From the NCBI RefSeq assembly GCF_001274635.1, contig NZ_LBGV01000001.1:62001-126000 (forward strand): a DNA stretch of 64,000 nt, written 5' to 3'. Below, in pieces: positions 16,315 through 24,665 of this stretch (position 1 is the stretch's first letter; the number at the start of each line of letters is the position of its first letter). Under the pieces are notes generated by a model. That model worked only from the letters and a program-made list of their open reading frames with translations. It was not told the origin of the DNA and did not search any database. This DNA is from Persicobacter sp. CCB-QB2. GTDB lineage: Bacteria; Bacteroidota; Bacteroidia; Cytophagales; Cyclobacteriaceae. Both the position numbers and the translations under genes were made by a program.

Positions 16315-16767
16315 CTACCAGGTGGTAGATTTCACCAAAAGTGCTGCTTTCAGAATGTCTCGACGACTTACTAAACCCAACAACTTTCCGTTTTCCAGTA
16401 CCGGGAATCGCTTGTATGGCGATCGGGTAAACATCTGGGCAACATCGAAAAGATCCATGTCCGAATTAACCGTGGTCAGGTCGGTAGTCATATAGTCTTT
16501 TACCAAATTGCCCCGAACGGGGTGGTTGTCGTAAGCTCTATCCAAAACCATTTTTAGAAAGTCTGATTCCGTGATGATTCCAATTAATTTGCCGGAATCA
16601 TCCAGTACGGGAGCACCAGAAATTCGCTTTTCCAAAAGGAAGTCCATGGCATCAAAGGCATTCTCACTAGGGGAAATGGTGACCAACGATTTGTTCATGA
16701 ATCGGGTAACCTTTTCATACTGATACCGATTAACCTCGGGCTCCTTTCTTGCAGGTTTAAAGTTCAT
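16315..16767 (-). CDS. Tandem CBS-domain protein
   Basis: 150 residues consisting of two CBS repeats: FMNKSLVTISPSENAFDAMD...APVLDDSGKLIGIITESDFL and DYMTTDLTTVNSDMDLFDVA...FPVLENGKLLGLVSRRDIL. A CBS pair forms a Bateman module that binds adenosine nucleotides. There is no fused catalytic domain, so it probably regulates a partner or senses energy state (inference). The short N-terminal extension is charged. It is a single-gene unit. Confidence 0.88.
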   Translation of the reverse strand: MNFKPARKEPEVNRYQYEKVTRFMNKSLVTISPSENAFDAMDFLLEKRISGAPVLDDSGKLIGIITESDFLKMVLDRAYDNHPVRGNLVKDYMTTDLTTVNSDMDLFDVAQMFTRSPYKRFPVLENGKLLGLVSRRDILKAALLVKSTTW

Positions 16768-16965
16768 AAGCGTAAAATTATAGTTTGGATCTTAAGAATA
16801 TAATCAAAAACTTACTCAAAATCAAGTGGTTGAGGTGATGGGTGTGCTGTTTTGTTATGAAATTTGAAGGGAATTCCTGAAAAAAATGATGAATTTTATA
16901 CTAAGGTAAGGTCCGGAGGTAAAGTGGCTTAAAATCCCGTGATTCTCAGACAAATTATAGCGCAG

Positions 16966-16998
16966 TTATTGAGTTTTTGAAGATTTTACTTACCTTTG
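16966..16998 (+). promoter_or_regulatory. Promoter of tig (Bacteroidota -33/-7)
   Basis: TTATTG (16966-16971) and TACCTTTG (16991-16998) are separated by 19 bp, fitting the TTTG / TAnnTTTG consensus. Predicted transcription start is near 17005. Confidence 0.7.
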
Positions 16999-17014
16999 CA
17001 CGACTAAAACATGA

Positions 17015-17036
17015 GACGGCTACTAAGCCGTTTTTT
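17015..17036 (+). promoter_or_regulatory. Leader hairpin with T-run (attenuator-like) upstream of tig
   Basis: ACGGCT-ACTA-AGCCGT followed by TTTTT, starting about 10 nt after the predicted transcription start and about 95 nt before tig. It has the shape of an intrinsic terminator but lies inside the leader. Confidence 0.55.
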
Positions 17037-17128
17037 GGTGTTTTGAGAATTTCATTACCCCTGCATGCAATTGGTTGACATTCGGGGGTTTTTCAGTTAA
17101 TTGGCAACTCAATTAAAAGTATACTACT

Positions 17129-18469
17129 TTGGATATTACATTAGACAAAAGCTCGAACACGGAAGCTTCTATCAATATTAAATTGACCGAAGCTGACTAC
17201 AGTGAGAAAGTTGAGAAAAAAATCAAGCAGTACGCTAAGCAGGCTGATATTAAAGGTTTCCGTAAAGGAAAAGTTCCTGCAGGTGTGATCCGTAGAATGT
17301 ACGGTACTTCAATTTTGGTAGATGAAGTAAATCACATTTTGTCTCATGCAGTAGAGGACTACATCCGTGATAACAAATTGCAAATTATTGGTCAGCCGTT
17401 GCCGAACGTTGAGGAAAACGCCAACATTGACTGGGATAAGCAAAAAGAATTCGAGTTTTCGTACTCAGTAGGTTTGGTAGGTGATATCACTTACACTACG
17501 GATCTTACAATCGATTCTTATTCAATCAGCGTTGATGAGAAGCAATTGAATGAGACGATCGAGAACTTGTTGCAAAACGGTGGTGAGCAAACTTCTCCTG
17601 AAGTAGCGGAAGAAACTGATAAAGTAACAGGAGAATTGACCATCGAAGGTGAAGAGGAAGCGATTCATGTGATGGTTGATATTGCTGATTTGGCTACTAA
17701 AACAGGAAAAGAAATCTTTATCGGAGCTAAAGCAGAAGACGAAATTACTTTCGATATCCGCAAAGCTTACCGTTCAAATGAGAAAGTGGCGAATTTCTTG
17801 CACCGCGAGGAAGCGGATGTAAAAGAGATCAAAGGCGACGTTAAAATGGTCGTGAAGTCTATCTCTCGCATCGCTGAGGCAGAAATGAACCAAGAATTTT
17901 TCGATAAAATCTTAGGTCCGGGTAAAGCATCTAACGAAGATGAGTTCCGTGCTGAGGTTTCTAAAATCTTGGGTGAAAACTATGACAATCAGGTAGAGAA
18001 CTACACTGCTCGTCAGATCCAGGATAAATTGGTAGATGGTACTGAAGTAGAATTGCCAGAAGCTTTCTTGAAGCGTTGGTTGGTTGCTACTCAGGAAGAA
18101 TTGACTGCTGAGAAGGTTGAAGCTGAATTCGATAATTATAGAAAAGAATTCAAGTGGATGTTGTTGGCGGATAAAATCGCTGCTGATAACGAAATCAAAG
18201 TAGAAGATGCTGATATCAAGACAAAAGCTACTGAGATGTTCAAAGTTCAATTCGGTGCAATGACCGGTGGTGAGCAAAATGAGCAAATCGAGGAGATGTT
18301 GAAAGGTATCGTGGATAACTACCTGAAAGAGAACAACGGACAAAACTACATGAACTTGTACAATCAGGTTCGCTTCGATCGCATCATTAAATTGGTGGAA
18401 GAGAAAGCAACAGTAGTAGAGAAAGACGTTACTTTCGAAGAGTTTACTAAAGCAGTTTCTGCAGAGTAA
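17129..18469 (+). CDS. tig: Trigger factor (ribosome-associated chaperone, PPIase)
   Basis: 446 residues. The ribosome-binding domain (about 1-115) has the signature GFRKGKVPAGVIRRMYG (about 44-60), the loop that docks on L23. A PPIase-like domain (about 150-240) and a long Lys/Glu-rich helical C-terminal chaperone domain follow. Only the TTG at 17129 gives the conserved N-terminus MDITLDKSS; the next in-frame ATG (in RRMYG) would delete the ribosome-binding motif, so a TTG start is preferred. Codon choice is strongly biased to a few codons, as expected of a highly expressed gene. It lies upstream of clpP-clpX, the usual order, but with its own terminator. Confidence 0.95.
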   Translation: MDITLDKSSNTEASINIKLTEADYSEKVEKKIKQYAKQADIKGFRKGKVPAGVIRRMYGTSILVDEVNHILSHAVEDYIRDNKLQIIGQPLPNVEENANIDWDKQKEFEFSYSVGLVGDITYTTDLTIDSYSISVDEKQLNETIENLLQNGGEQTSPEVAEETDKVTGELTIEGEEEAIHVMVDIADLATKTGKEIFIGAKAEDEITFDIRKAYRSNEKVANFLHREEADVKEIKGDVKMVVKSISRIAEAEMNQEFFDKILGPGKASNEDEFRAEVSKILGENYDNQVENYTARQIQDKLVDGTEVELPEAFLKRWLVATQEELTAEKVEAEFDNYRKEFKWMLLADKIAADNEIKVEDADIKTKATEMFKVQFGAMTGGEQNEQIEEMLKGIVDNYLKENNGQNYMNLYNQVRFDRIIKLVEEKATVVEKDVTFEEFTKAVSAE

Positions 18470-18492
18470 TATCCTTTGAATAATGATATTTT

Positions 18493-18524
18493 AGTCGGCA
18501 TCTTTCAGGTGCCGACTTTTTTTA
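18493..18524 (+). terminator. Terminator of tig
   Basis: AGTCGGCA / TGCCGACT-type stem with loop TCTTTCAG and a run of seven T. Confidence 0.9.
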
Positions 18525-18627
18525 TACTTTGGCAAACGTAAGCGGATCTCAATACGTATTTATAAAAGTATTATTCAAAACTAGGCGTATTTAACAAATT
18601 CCTGACAGGGAAAAGATCAAGTCCCCC

Positions 18628-18656
18628 TTTGTGATGGGTCTTTTTTTTTATCTTTG
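18628..18656 (+). promoter_or_regulatory. Promoter of clpP
   Basis: TTTG (18628-18631), a 17-bp spacer, then TATCTTTG (18649-18656), 32 nt before the clpP start. Confidence 0.65.
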
Positions 18657-18688
18657 TTATTTACAACCTGAATTAACCTCCAACACCA

Positions 18689-19357
18689 ATGATGTTTGAC
18701 AAAGACGAATTCAGAAAATTTGCCACTAAACACCAGGGCATTTCCAGTAGCTTGTATGACAGCTACGCACACCATGTAGAAGGAATGACGCGTTCAGTGA
18801 TTGAAGAGCGTCCGACTAATTTCCGTGAAATTGACGTGTTCAGCCGTTTGATGATGGACCGTATCATTTTCCTGGGTACACAGGTGGACGATCATATTGG
18901 AAATATCATTACGGCACAGTTGCTTTTCCTGGAGTCTGTAGACCCTAGCAAGGACATTTTGTTGTATGTGAACTCTCCTGGTGGTAGTGTTTATGCAGGT
19001 TTAGGTATTTATGACACCATGCAGTATGTGCGTCCTGATGTGGCGACCATCTGTACCGGTTTGGCTGCTTCTATGGGAGCCGTTTTACTTGCCGGTGGTG
19101 CTGAAAACAAGCGTTCTGCTTTACCTCATGCCCGCATCATGATTCACCAGCCTTTGGGTGGTGCACAAGGACAGGCTTCTGATATTGAAATCACAGCCCG
19201 TCAAATTTTAACATTGAAAAAGGAACTGTACGATATTTTGGTAAAACATTCCGGTAAATCCTTCGAAGAGGTGGAGCGCGATTCAGATCGTGATTACTGG
19301 ATGAAGGCAGATGCCGCCAAAGAGTATGGCCTTATCGATGAAGTTTTAACGCGATAA
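18689..19357 (+). CDS. clpP: ATP-dependent Clp protease proteolytic subunit
   Basis: 222 residues. The catalytic triad is readable: Ser128 in GLAASMGA, His153 in MIHQPLGG, and Asp202 in DRDYW, with the 25- and 49-residue spacings of E. coli Clp[11 protein letters not shown] (95-104) forms the oxyanion and handle region. The N-terminal ~40 residues are longer than in E. coli and may be a propeptide, as often seen in Bacteroidota. It forms the tetradecameric chamber fed by ClpX, which is encoded 53 bp downstream. Confidence 0.97.
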   Translation: MMFDKDEFRKFATKHQGISSSLYDSYAHHVEGMTRSVIEERPTNFREIDVFSRLMMDRIIFLGTQVDDHIGNIITAQLLFLESVDPSKDILLYVNSPGGSVYAGLGIYDTMQYVRPDVATICTGLAASMGAVLLAGGAENKRSALPHARIMIHQPLGGAQGQASDIEITARQILTLKKELYDILVKHSGKSFEEVERDSDRDYWMKADAAKEYGLIDEVLTR

Positions 19358-19366
19358 GCATTTAAA

Positions 19367-19393
19367 GCATTCCGCAGCCAAGATGCGGAATGC
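19367..19393 (+). promoter_or_regulatory. Intercistronic hairpin between clpP and clpX
   Basis: Perfect 9-bp stem GCATTCCGC / GCGGAATGC with a 9-nt loop and no T-run, 9 nt after the clpP stop and 18 nt before the clpX start. This shape suits mRNA processing or 3'-end stabilisation rather than termination (inference). Confidence 0.6.
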
Positions 19394-19410
19394 TGTTAAT
19401 TAAAATTAGT

Positions 19411-20643
19411 ATGGCTCAAATTACTTGTTCGTTTTGCGGTAGACCTAAGAAGGATGTGGATTTGATGGTTTCGGGCATCAATGCGCACATTTGTAACTAT
19501 TGTATCGATCAGGCATCTCAGATTTTACAGGAAGATGCCAAGTTACGTAAAGACAAAAAGGCGCCGCAATTCCAATTGAGTAAGCCGGCTGAAATTAAGG
19601 CTTATCTTGACCAGTATGTAGTGGGACAGGATGACGCCAAGAAAGTACTTTCAGTGGCAGTATATAACCATTACAAGCGTCTGATGCAAAAGACAGACCT
19701 GGATGATGGAATTAAGATTGAGAAATCCAATATCATTTTAGTAGGGGAAACCGGTACCGGTAAAACCTATTTGGCGCGTACTTTAGCGCAAATGTTGGAG
19801 GTTCCATTCTGTATTGCAGATGCGACGGTGCTGACCGAAGCCGGCTATGTAGGGGAAGATGTTGAAAGTATTTTAACCCGCCTGTTACAGGCTTCCAATT
19901 ACGATGTGGAGGCTGCAGAAAGAGGAATCGTCTTCATTGACGAACTGGATAAAATTGCAAGAAAGTCGGATAATCCATCCATTACGCGTGATGTGAGTGG
20001 TGAAGGGGTGCAGCAGGCTTTGTTGAAATTATTGGAAGGTACCTCTGTAAATGTTCCGCCTCAGGGAGGTCGTAAGCACCCGGATCAAAAAATGATTCAG
20101 GTGAATACCGAGAATATTTTGTTTATCTGTGGTGGTGCTTTTGATGGCATCAAGAAGGATATTGCTAGAAGAATGGATACCCGTCCTTTGGGTTTTGCAT
20201 CGAATGATGAGAACGTTCAGAAAGGGGAGGTAGACAAGGAAAATCTGTTGCAGTATATCACCGCGCAGGACTTGCGCAGTTTCGGATTGATTCCGGAGTT
20301 GATTGGTCGTTTGCCAGTATTGGCGCACCTGAATCCATTGGATGGTGAAACCCTGAAAATGATTTTGACGCAGCCTAAAAATGCCCTGACCAAACAGTAT
20401 AAGAAGTTGTTCAAGATGGAAGAGATTGAATTGACCATCGAAAAAGAGGCTTTGGATTATATTGTGGAGAAGGCCGTTGAATTCAAGCTGGGCGCTCGTG
20501 GATTGCGTTCCATTTGTGAAGCCATCATGACGGATGCCATGTTTGAATTACCTGGTCAGGATATCAAAGAATTTGTGATTACCCGCGAATATGCACAAGA
20601 GAAGTTTGATAAGTCAAAAATCTCCCAATTGCGTGTAGCGTAA
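19411..20643 (+). CDS. clpX: Clp protease ATP-binding subunit ClpX
   Basis: 410 residues from ATG 19411 ([10 protein letters not shown]); the frame is open 7 codons further but those overlap the intercistronic hairpin. The N-terminal C4 zinc-binding domain uses Cys6, Cys9, Cys28 and Cys31. The AAA+ core has Walker A GETGTGKT, Walker [11 protein letters not shown], the pore loop GYVGEDVES, and sensor-2 [10 protein letters not shown]. It unfolds tagged substrates and passes them to ClpP. It shares an operon with clpP and has a strong terminator downstream. Confidence 0.97.
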   Translation: MAQITCSFCGRPKKDVDLMVSGINAHICNYCIDQASQILQEDAKLRKDKKAPQFQLSKPAEIKAYLDQYVVGQDDAKKVLSVAVYNHYKRLMQKTDLDDGIKIEKSNIILVGETGTGKTYLARTLAQMLEVPFCIADATVLTEAGYVGEDVESILTRLLQASNYDVEAAERGIVFIDELDKIARKSDNPSITRDVSGEGVQQALLKLLEGTSVNVPPQGGRKHPDQKMIQVNTENILFICGGAFDGIKKDIARRMDTRPLGFASNDENVQKGEVDKENLLQYITAQDLRSFGLIPELIGRLPVLAHLNPLDGETLKMILTQPKNALTKQYKKLFKMEEIELTIEKEALDYIVEKAVEFKLGARGLRSICEAIMTDAMFELPGQDIKEFVITREYAQEKFDKSKISQLRVA

Positions 20644-20664
20644 TCAAAAAAATAAATGATTAAA

Positions 20665-20697
20665 AAAAGCCATCGATTGAATTGTCGATGGCTTTTT
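20665..20697 (+). terminator. Terminator of clpX
   Basis: AAAAGCCATCGA / TCGATGGCTTTT stem (12 bp) with a 7-nt loop and T tail. Confidence 0.92.
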
Positions 20698-20714
20698 CTT
20701 TGAAGAAGTATTTT

Positions 20715-20955
20715 TAATCCGAATTATTCACTGCTAGTTTTAGGGTCTTCCACAAGAGCTTGTCTGTTAGTTTATTGTGGGTGGGTTTACTAAGTTTCTG
20801 ATAGCTCAAATTTGGGTAAGCTTGCTTTCTCCTCCTTCATCTGTTTCCTTGGAAAAACTCGAAATAGAAAACTATTCCTTTATTTTTTCCGCCGGGCAGC
20901 CGAACGAGGATTTAAGTACGAATAACCCGGCTTCAGCATGAAAAATACGGGTTAA
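20715..20955 (+). repeat. TIR element copy 2 (doubled right terminus, provides lpxB stop)
   Basis: Begins TAATCCGAATTATTCACTG, contains the conserved half (AGCTCAAATTTGGGTAAGCT, TTGGAAAAACTCGAAATAG, ACGAGGATTTAAG) and ends with a first terminus AATAACCCGGCTT and a second one AATACGGGTTA. The final TTA is, on the reverse strand, the TAA stop of lpxB. Confidence 0.88.
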
Positions 20956-22079
20956 TTGAGATAAGTCCACATTTTATCTGCCGCCCGGACAGAAGCCGGC
21001 TCCGTGCCCAGAATTTCTATATTCCTTTCATAGTCTGCCATAATCTCTTTTCGGCGGCTACTGTTTTCATCCAATAGCTGATCCAATTCCTGTGAAATAT
21101 TTTCCACTGTCATTTTATCCTGAATCAATTCTTTGATTGCTTCTTTGTCCAGGATTAAGTTCATGAGGGCAATGTATTTGATCGTGGAGGAGATTTTAAT
21201 GGCAAACTTCATGATATGGTAGGAAATCGGGTTAATGCGATAACATACCACCTGGGGAACCTTCCATAAAGCGGTTTCCAGCGTAGCGGTACCAGAAGTT
21301 ACAAGGGCCGCTTTGGCATTTGCGTAAAGATCATAAGTTTGTCCGGTCACCAGCTTCACATTGGGTAAGGAAGAAATGGGCGTATATAATGCCGGATCCA
21401 GATTTTCCACAGCAGCCACCACAAACTGATGATTGTGGTATTTTTTGGCAATCTCGGCAAAGGTGGGCAGCATATTTTTTAACTCCATCTTCCGGCTGCC
21501 CGGCAGCAGGGCAATAATGTCCTGCTCCTCACTCAATCCGTTTTGTTTACGGAAGTCAGGGTTTACCTGATGTGCCTGCACCGCATCCACCACCGGATTT
21601 CCGACATAATCCACTTCCCAGTCAAATTTGGCGTAAAACTCCTTTTCAAAAGGCATTATGCAGAACATGCGATCCACATTTTTCTTCAGCTTCCAAGCAC
21701 GTTTCGTATTCCAAGCCCAAACTTTCGGGGAGATATAATAATATACTTTTAGTCCCCTGCTTTTGGCAAATTCTGCGATTTTTAAATTGAAACCCGCGTA
21801 GTCAATCAGGATCAACACATCCGGCTGATATTCCATTACATCCGCCTTACATTTCTTTAAAAATCCCTGAATGGTCCGCAGATTGGCCAATACCTCGACC
21901 ACGCCCATGAAAGCGGTGTCTCTATAGTGGGTTACCGGTTTTTCACCGGAAGCTTCTTCCATTTGGTCTCCGCCCCAAAAACGGAAAGTGGCATTGGCAT
22001 CTTTATTTTTGATTGCCCGAATTAAATTTCCACCATGTAAGTCACCGGAACGCTCTCCGGCAATCAAATAGTATTTCAT
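20952..22079 (-). CDS. lpxB: Lipid-A-disaccharide synthase
   Basis: 375 residues from ATG 22079 (MKYYLIAGERSGDLHGG). The N-terminal GERSGDLHG motif, VLIDYAGFNL (about 88), VYYYISPKVWAW (about 110-121), LLPGSRKMEL (about 193) and SGTATLETAL (about 260) are the LpxB (GT19) signature blocks. It joins UDP-2,3-diacylglucosamine and lipid X to make the tetraacyl disaccharide at the inner-membrane face. The stop codon coincides with the outer end of a repeat element. A hairpin terminator for the upstream queD-like gene lies just before the start, so lpxB needs a promoter within a very short space or depends on readthrough. Confidence 0.96.
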   Translation of the reverse strand: MKYYLIAGERSGDLHGGNLIRAIKNKDANATFRFWGGDQMEEASGEKPVTHYRDTAFMGVVEVLANLRTIQGFLKKCKADVMEYQPDVLILIDYAGFNLKIAEFAKSRGLKVYYYISPKVWAWNTKRAWKLKKNVDRMFCIMPFEKEFYAKFDWEVDYVGNPVVDAVQAHQVNPDFRKQNGLSEEQDIIALLPGSRKMELKNMLPTFAEIAKKYHNHQFVVAAVENLDPALYTPISSLPNVKLVTGQTYDLYANAKAALVTSGTATLETALWKVPQVVCYRINPISYHIMKFAIKISSTIKYIALMNLILDKEAIKELIQDKMTVENISQELDQLLDENSSRRKEIMADYERNIEILGTEPASVRAADKMWTYLN

Positions 22080-22098
22080 ATGAATGGGTATTGGGTAT

Positions 22099-22126
22099 AA
22101 AAAAAGCACCTGAAAAACAGGTGCCT
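22099..22126 (-). terminator. Terminator after the queD-like gene (reverse strand)
   Basis: Read on the reverse strand: AGGCACCTG / CAGGTGCT stem with a TTTTT loop followed by seven T. Confidence 0.85.
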
Positions 22127-22169
22127 GAAGTTATTTCTAATTTTACAGACCTAAAAGCATCCGTAAACA

Positions 22170-22592
22170 TTATTCTCCATAGTATTCCGCAAAGCTGGTG
22201 CGGGTTTCATATAGCTTAAGCTTGTGCAATTGCGCATTACCCTCGCTGGCTTCCACAATTTTTGGAGCCAGTACTTCCCAGATGGCCTTGATGAAAACTT
22301 CTGCAGTAGTCATTTTTCCTTCCAGGAAATCAACATCGATATTCAGGTTTTTATGATCAACCTTCGCAATCAGTTCATCCTTAATGACTCTTTTAAGATC
22401 ACGGAAATTCATCACCATACCGGTTTCCGGATGCGGCTCTCCCTTAACGGTAACCGTTAAATCATAATTATGGCCATGATAGTTTTCATGGGCGCATTTA
22501 CCGAAGATTTCTTCGTTGACCTCTTTCGACCATTTGTCGTTGTAGAGTTTATGTGCAGAACAGAAGCTTACGTCTTTGCTTAAATATACCAT
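22170..22592 (-). CDS. queD: 6-pyruvoyl-tetrahydropterin synthase / QueD family protein
   Basis: 140 residues from ATG 22592 (MVYLSKDVSFCSAHKL). The zinc-binding His residues are in CSAHKL and HGHNY, the catalytic Cys is in CAHENYHGH, and the conserved Glu is in LYETRTS near the C-terminus. These fit either 6-carboxytetrahydropterin synthase (queuosine pathway) or PTPS. Length and the CxxxHxH arrangement favour the bacterial QueD type. No queC or queE is nearby, so pathway assignment is tentative. The frame is open 19 codons further upstream, but the conserved N-terminus begins at MVYLSK. Confidence 0.85.
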   Translation of the reverse strand: MVYLSKDVSFCSAHKLYNDKWSKEVNEEIFGKCAHENYHGHNYDLTVTVKGEPHPETGMVMNFRDLKRVIKDELIAKVDHKNLNIDVDFLEGKMTTAEVFIKAIWEVLAPKIVEASEGNAQLHKLKLYETRTSFAEYYGE

Positions 22593-22850
22593 ATCACTTT
22601 TGAAAATAGCATGCGAATATAATTCATTATTGCGTGAAACAAAAACCATGTCAAAAAAGCTATCTGAATGATTTACAAGCCTTTTTTTGACAATGAAAGA
22701 TCTTGGAATAATTAAAATTGAATCATATAAAGGAAGTTTTGATTTATCCTTTGATGCAGAAGTGAAAATTGAATGCCGATGTTTTCGCTTTTTTCATTTC
22801 AAATGGGATATTTGCAGCACAGAGAATAGTCGCATTTAAATTTACATCCT

Positions 22851-23825
22851 ATGATCGTTGTTACGGGAGCTGCTGGATTTATCGCCAGTGCCTTAATTGC
22901 CAGATTGAATGAGTTGGGCTTCAAAGCCATAGTTGCAGTTGATGACTTTAAAAATGTCAATTCGGCAAAGGAGCGGAATCTTGAAGATAAGGCAATCCGG
23001 GAGCGGGTAGATTTAGAAGATTTCCATGCCTGGCTGGATGCCAATCAGGCAGAGGTGGAGTTTATTTTCCACAATGGCGCCTGTTCCGCTACCACGGTTT
23101 TTGATAAGTCGGTTTTCGATAAACTGAATTATAATTATACCAAAAAGCTTTGGGAGCAGTGTGTGGACTATCAGCTACCGCTGGTGTATGCTTCCTCCGC
23201 AGCGACTTATGGTGACGGCGCTCTGGGCTATGATGATGACCACAGCTTTCCTCCTAAATTAAAGCCGCTGAATTTATACGGGGAGTCCAAAAATAATTTT
23301 GATATCTGGGCTTTAGAGCAGGAAAAAGCTCCTTTCTTTTGGGCAGGTTTGAAGTATTTTAATGTGTATGGTCCGAATGAATATCATAAGGAAAGAATGG
23401 CCTCTGTGGTGCACCATGCCTATAATCAGATCAAAGAAAAAGGCGCGATGAAGTTGTTCCAAAGCCATCATCCGGATTTTGAAGATGGCGGGCAAATGCG
23501 TGACTTTGTCTATGTGAAAGATGTAGTGGAAGTGCAAATCTTCCTCATGAACAGCCGTAAGCATTCCGGTATTTACAATGTCGGGACGGGTAAGGCGCGT
23601 ACGTTTAAAGATTTGGTGTTGGCCACCTTTGCAGCCATGGATAAGCCCGCAGACATTACTTACATTCCTACGCCGGAAGATATTCGAGATAAGTACCAAT
23701 ATTTTACCGAAGCGAAAATGGATAAGCTGAAGGCGGCCGGTTACAATAAAGCCTTCCATACGCTGGAAGAAGGGGTGAGCGATTATGTCAAAAATTATCT
23801 ACTGAAGGAAAAGGCAATTTACTGA
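22851..23825 (+). CDS. hldD: ADP-L-glycero-D-manno-heptose 6-epimerase
   Basis: 324 residues, extended SDR. The NAD(P) loop is TGAAGFIAS (5-13), where the third glycine of GxxGxxG is Ala. Family blocks are FHNGACSATT (about 74-83), YASSAATYG (about 113-121, catalytic Ser), NLYGESKNNFD (Tyr and Lys), and FNVYGPNEYHKERMASVV (as two adjacent blocks). These identify HldD/RfaD rather than a generic epimerase. It makes the L,D-heptose donor for the LPS inner core, in line with lpxB and the Kdo operon in the same window. The expected third Gly replaced by Ala is the one deviation. Confidence 0.93.
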   Translation: MIVVTGAAGFIASALIARLNELGFKAIVAVDDFKNVNSAKERNLEDKAIRERVDLEDFHAWLDANQAEVEFIFHNGACSATTVFDKSVFDKLNYNYTKKLWEQCVDYQLPLVYASSAATYGDGALGYDDDHSFPPKLKPLNLYGESKNNFDIWALEQEKAPFFWAGLKYFNVYGPNEYHKERMASVVHHAYNQIKEKGAMKLFQSHHPDFEDGGQMRDFVYVKDVVEVQIFLMNSRKHSGIYNVGTGKARTFKDLVLATFAAMDKPADITYIPTPEDIRDKYQYFTEAKMDKLKAAGYNKAFHTLEEGVSDYVKNYLLKEKAIY

Positions 23826-23846
23826 TAAAGCAGATTTTTTTTCTTT

Positions 23847-24098
23847 TGGGGCAGCCCTCCTGACGTCGGTCGGGCTTTCGGGAGTCGCTTTTTTTGCGAG
23901 CCGCTACGCCTTAAGGCTGCAAAAAAGAGCTCCGACAATCCCTCTATCCCTCTGCCGGCAATGCTCGAGTACTACAGGAGCGAAGCTCCGCAGGGAAAGC
24001 GATGAAGCGGGTTTGTTTGAACCACAGGCGGGCGACAGGCCGAATGGGGTGAGCCGTGCGAGCGCGGTGCTGACGCCTGCGGCAGCATTCCCCCAAAA
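23847..24098 (+). repeat. GC-rich intergenic repeat, copy A
   Basis: Starts GGGGCAGCCCTCCTGACGTC and contains GAGCCGCTACGCC, CCCTCTATCCCTCTGCCGGC, GATGAAGCGGGTTTGTTTGA and GGTGAGCCG, ending GCATTCCCCCAAAAAT. It matches copies at 40481, 45731 and 54996. It lies between the hldD stop and the hldD terminator. Confidence 0.85.
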
Positions 24099-24120
24099 AT
24101 ATAACTTCCTATTTTAGGGT

Positions 24121-24155
24121 AAAAAGGACTTTCTGAGAGGGAAGTCCTTTTTTTA
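24121..24155 (+). terminator. Terminator downstream of hldD
   Basis: AAAGGACTT / GAAGTCCTTT stem followed by seven T. It lies about 300 nt after hldD because the GC-rich repeat stands between them. Confidence 0.85.
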
Positions 24156-24188
24156 TTCTCCGACACTGTTTAGTTTTAAAAGAAAAGC

Positions 24189-24665
24189 ATGTCGATAAAA
24201 ATAAGAAAGGCGGAGCGTGCGGATGCCCCATTGATATTTGATTTTATATATGGTTTGGCGGTATATGAAAAACTGGAGGATGAAATGGTGACTTCGGTCG
24301 CCGAGCTGGAAGAGAATATATTCGATAAGGGTTTTGCCGAAGTATTGATTGGCGAATATGAAGGTAAGCCAGCCGGTTTTGCCCTGTTTTTCCACAACTT
24401 TTCCACTTTTTTGGGTAAGCCAGGTATTTTTCTGGAGGATTTATTTGTGAAACCGGAGTTCAGAGGCAAAGGGGTGGGTAAAATGTTGATAACCGCTGTG
24501 GGAGAATTGGCCGTTGAGCGGAATTGTGGTCGCTTTGAGTGGTTTTGCCTGGACTGGAATCAGCCCTCCATTGAATTTTATGAAAGCCTTGGCGCACGCC
24601 CTCAGAAAGAATGGGTCCCATTTCGTTTAAGTGGGCGAGCGTTAGAGCAGATGGGAAAGGTTTAA
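24189..24665 (+). CDS. GNAT N-acetyltransferase (diamine/spermidine-acetyltransferase-like)
   Basis: 158 residues covering a complete GNAT fold: MSIKIRKAERADAPLIFDFI (beta1-alpha1), ...GFALFFHNFSTFLGKPGIFL, EDLFVKPEFRGKGVGKMLI (acetyl-CoA loop RGKGVGK, about 97-103), and WNQPSIEFYESLGA (about 134-147). The GIFLEDLFV and WNQPSIEFYESLGA segments are typical of the SSAT/diamine acetyltransferase branch. The substrate is not certain. The stop overlaps the end of the convergent gene at 24662 by 4 bp. Confidence 0.88.
   Translation: MSIKIRKAERADAPLIFDFIYGLAVYEKLEDEMVTSVAELEENIFDKGFAEVLIGEYEGKPAGFALFFHNFSTFLGKPGIFLEDLFVKPEFRGKGVGKMLITAVGELAVERNCGRFEWFCLDWNQPSIEFYESLGARPQKEWVPFRLSGRALEQMGKV

Larger units (their letters stand above)
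16768..17128. other. Intergenic region upstream of tig
   Basis: 361 bp with no convincing coding frame. The right third holds the tig promoter and a leader hairpin (listed separately); the left part shows nothing recognisable beyond promoter space for the reverse-strand CBS gene. Confidence 0.5.

Noticed and set aside
23972..24166. Reverse-strand frame at 23972-24166
   Set aside because: It lies inside GC-rich repeat copy A and the hldD terminator; no domain.
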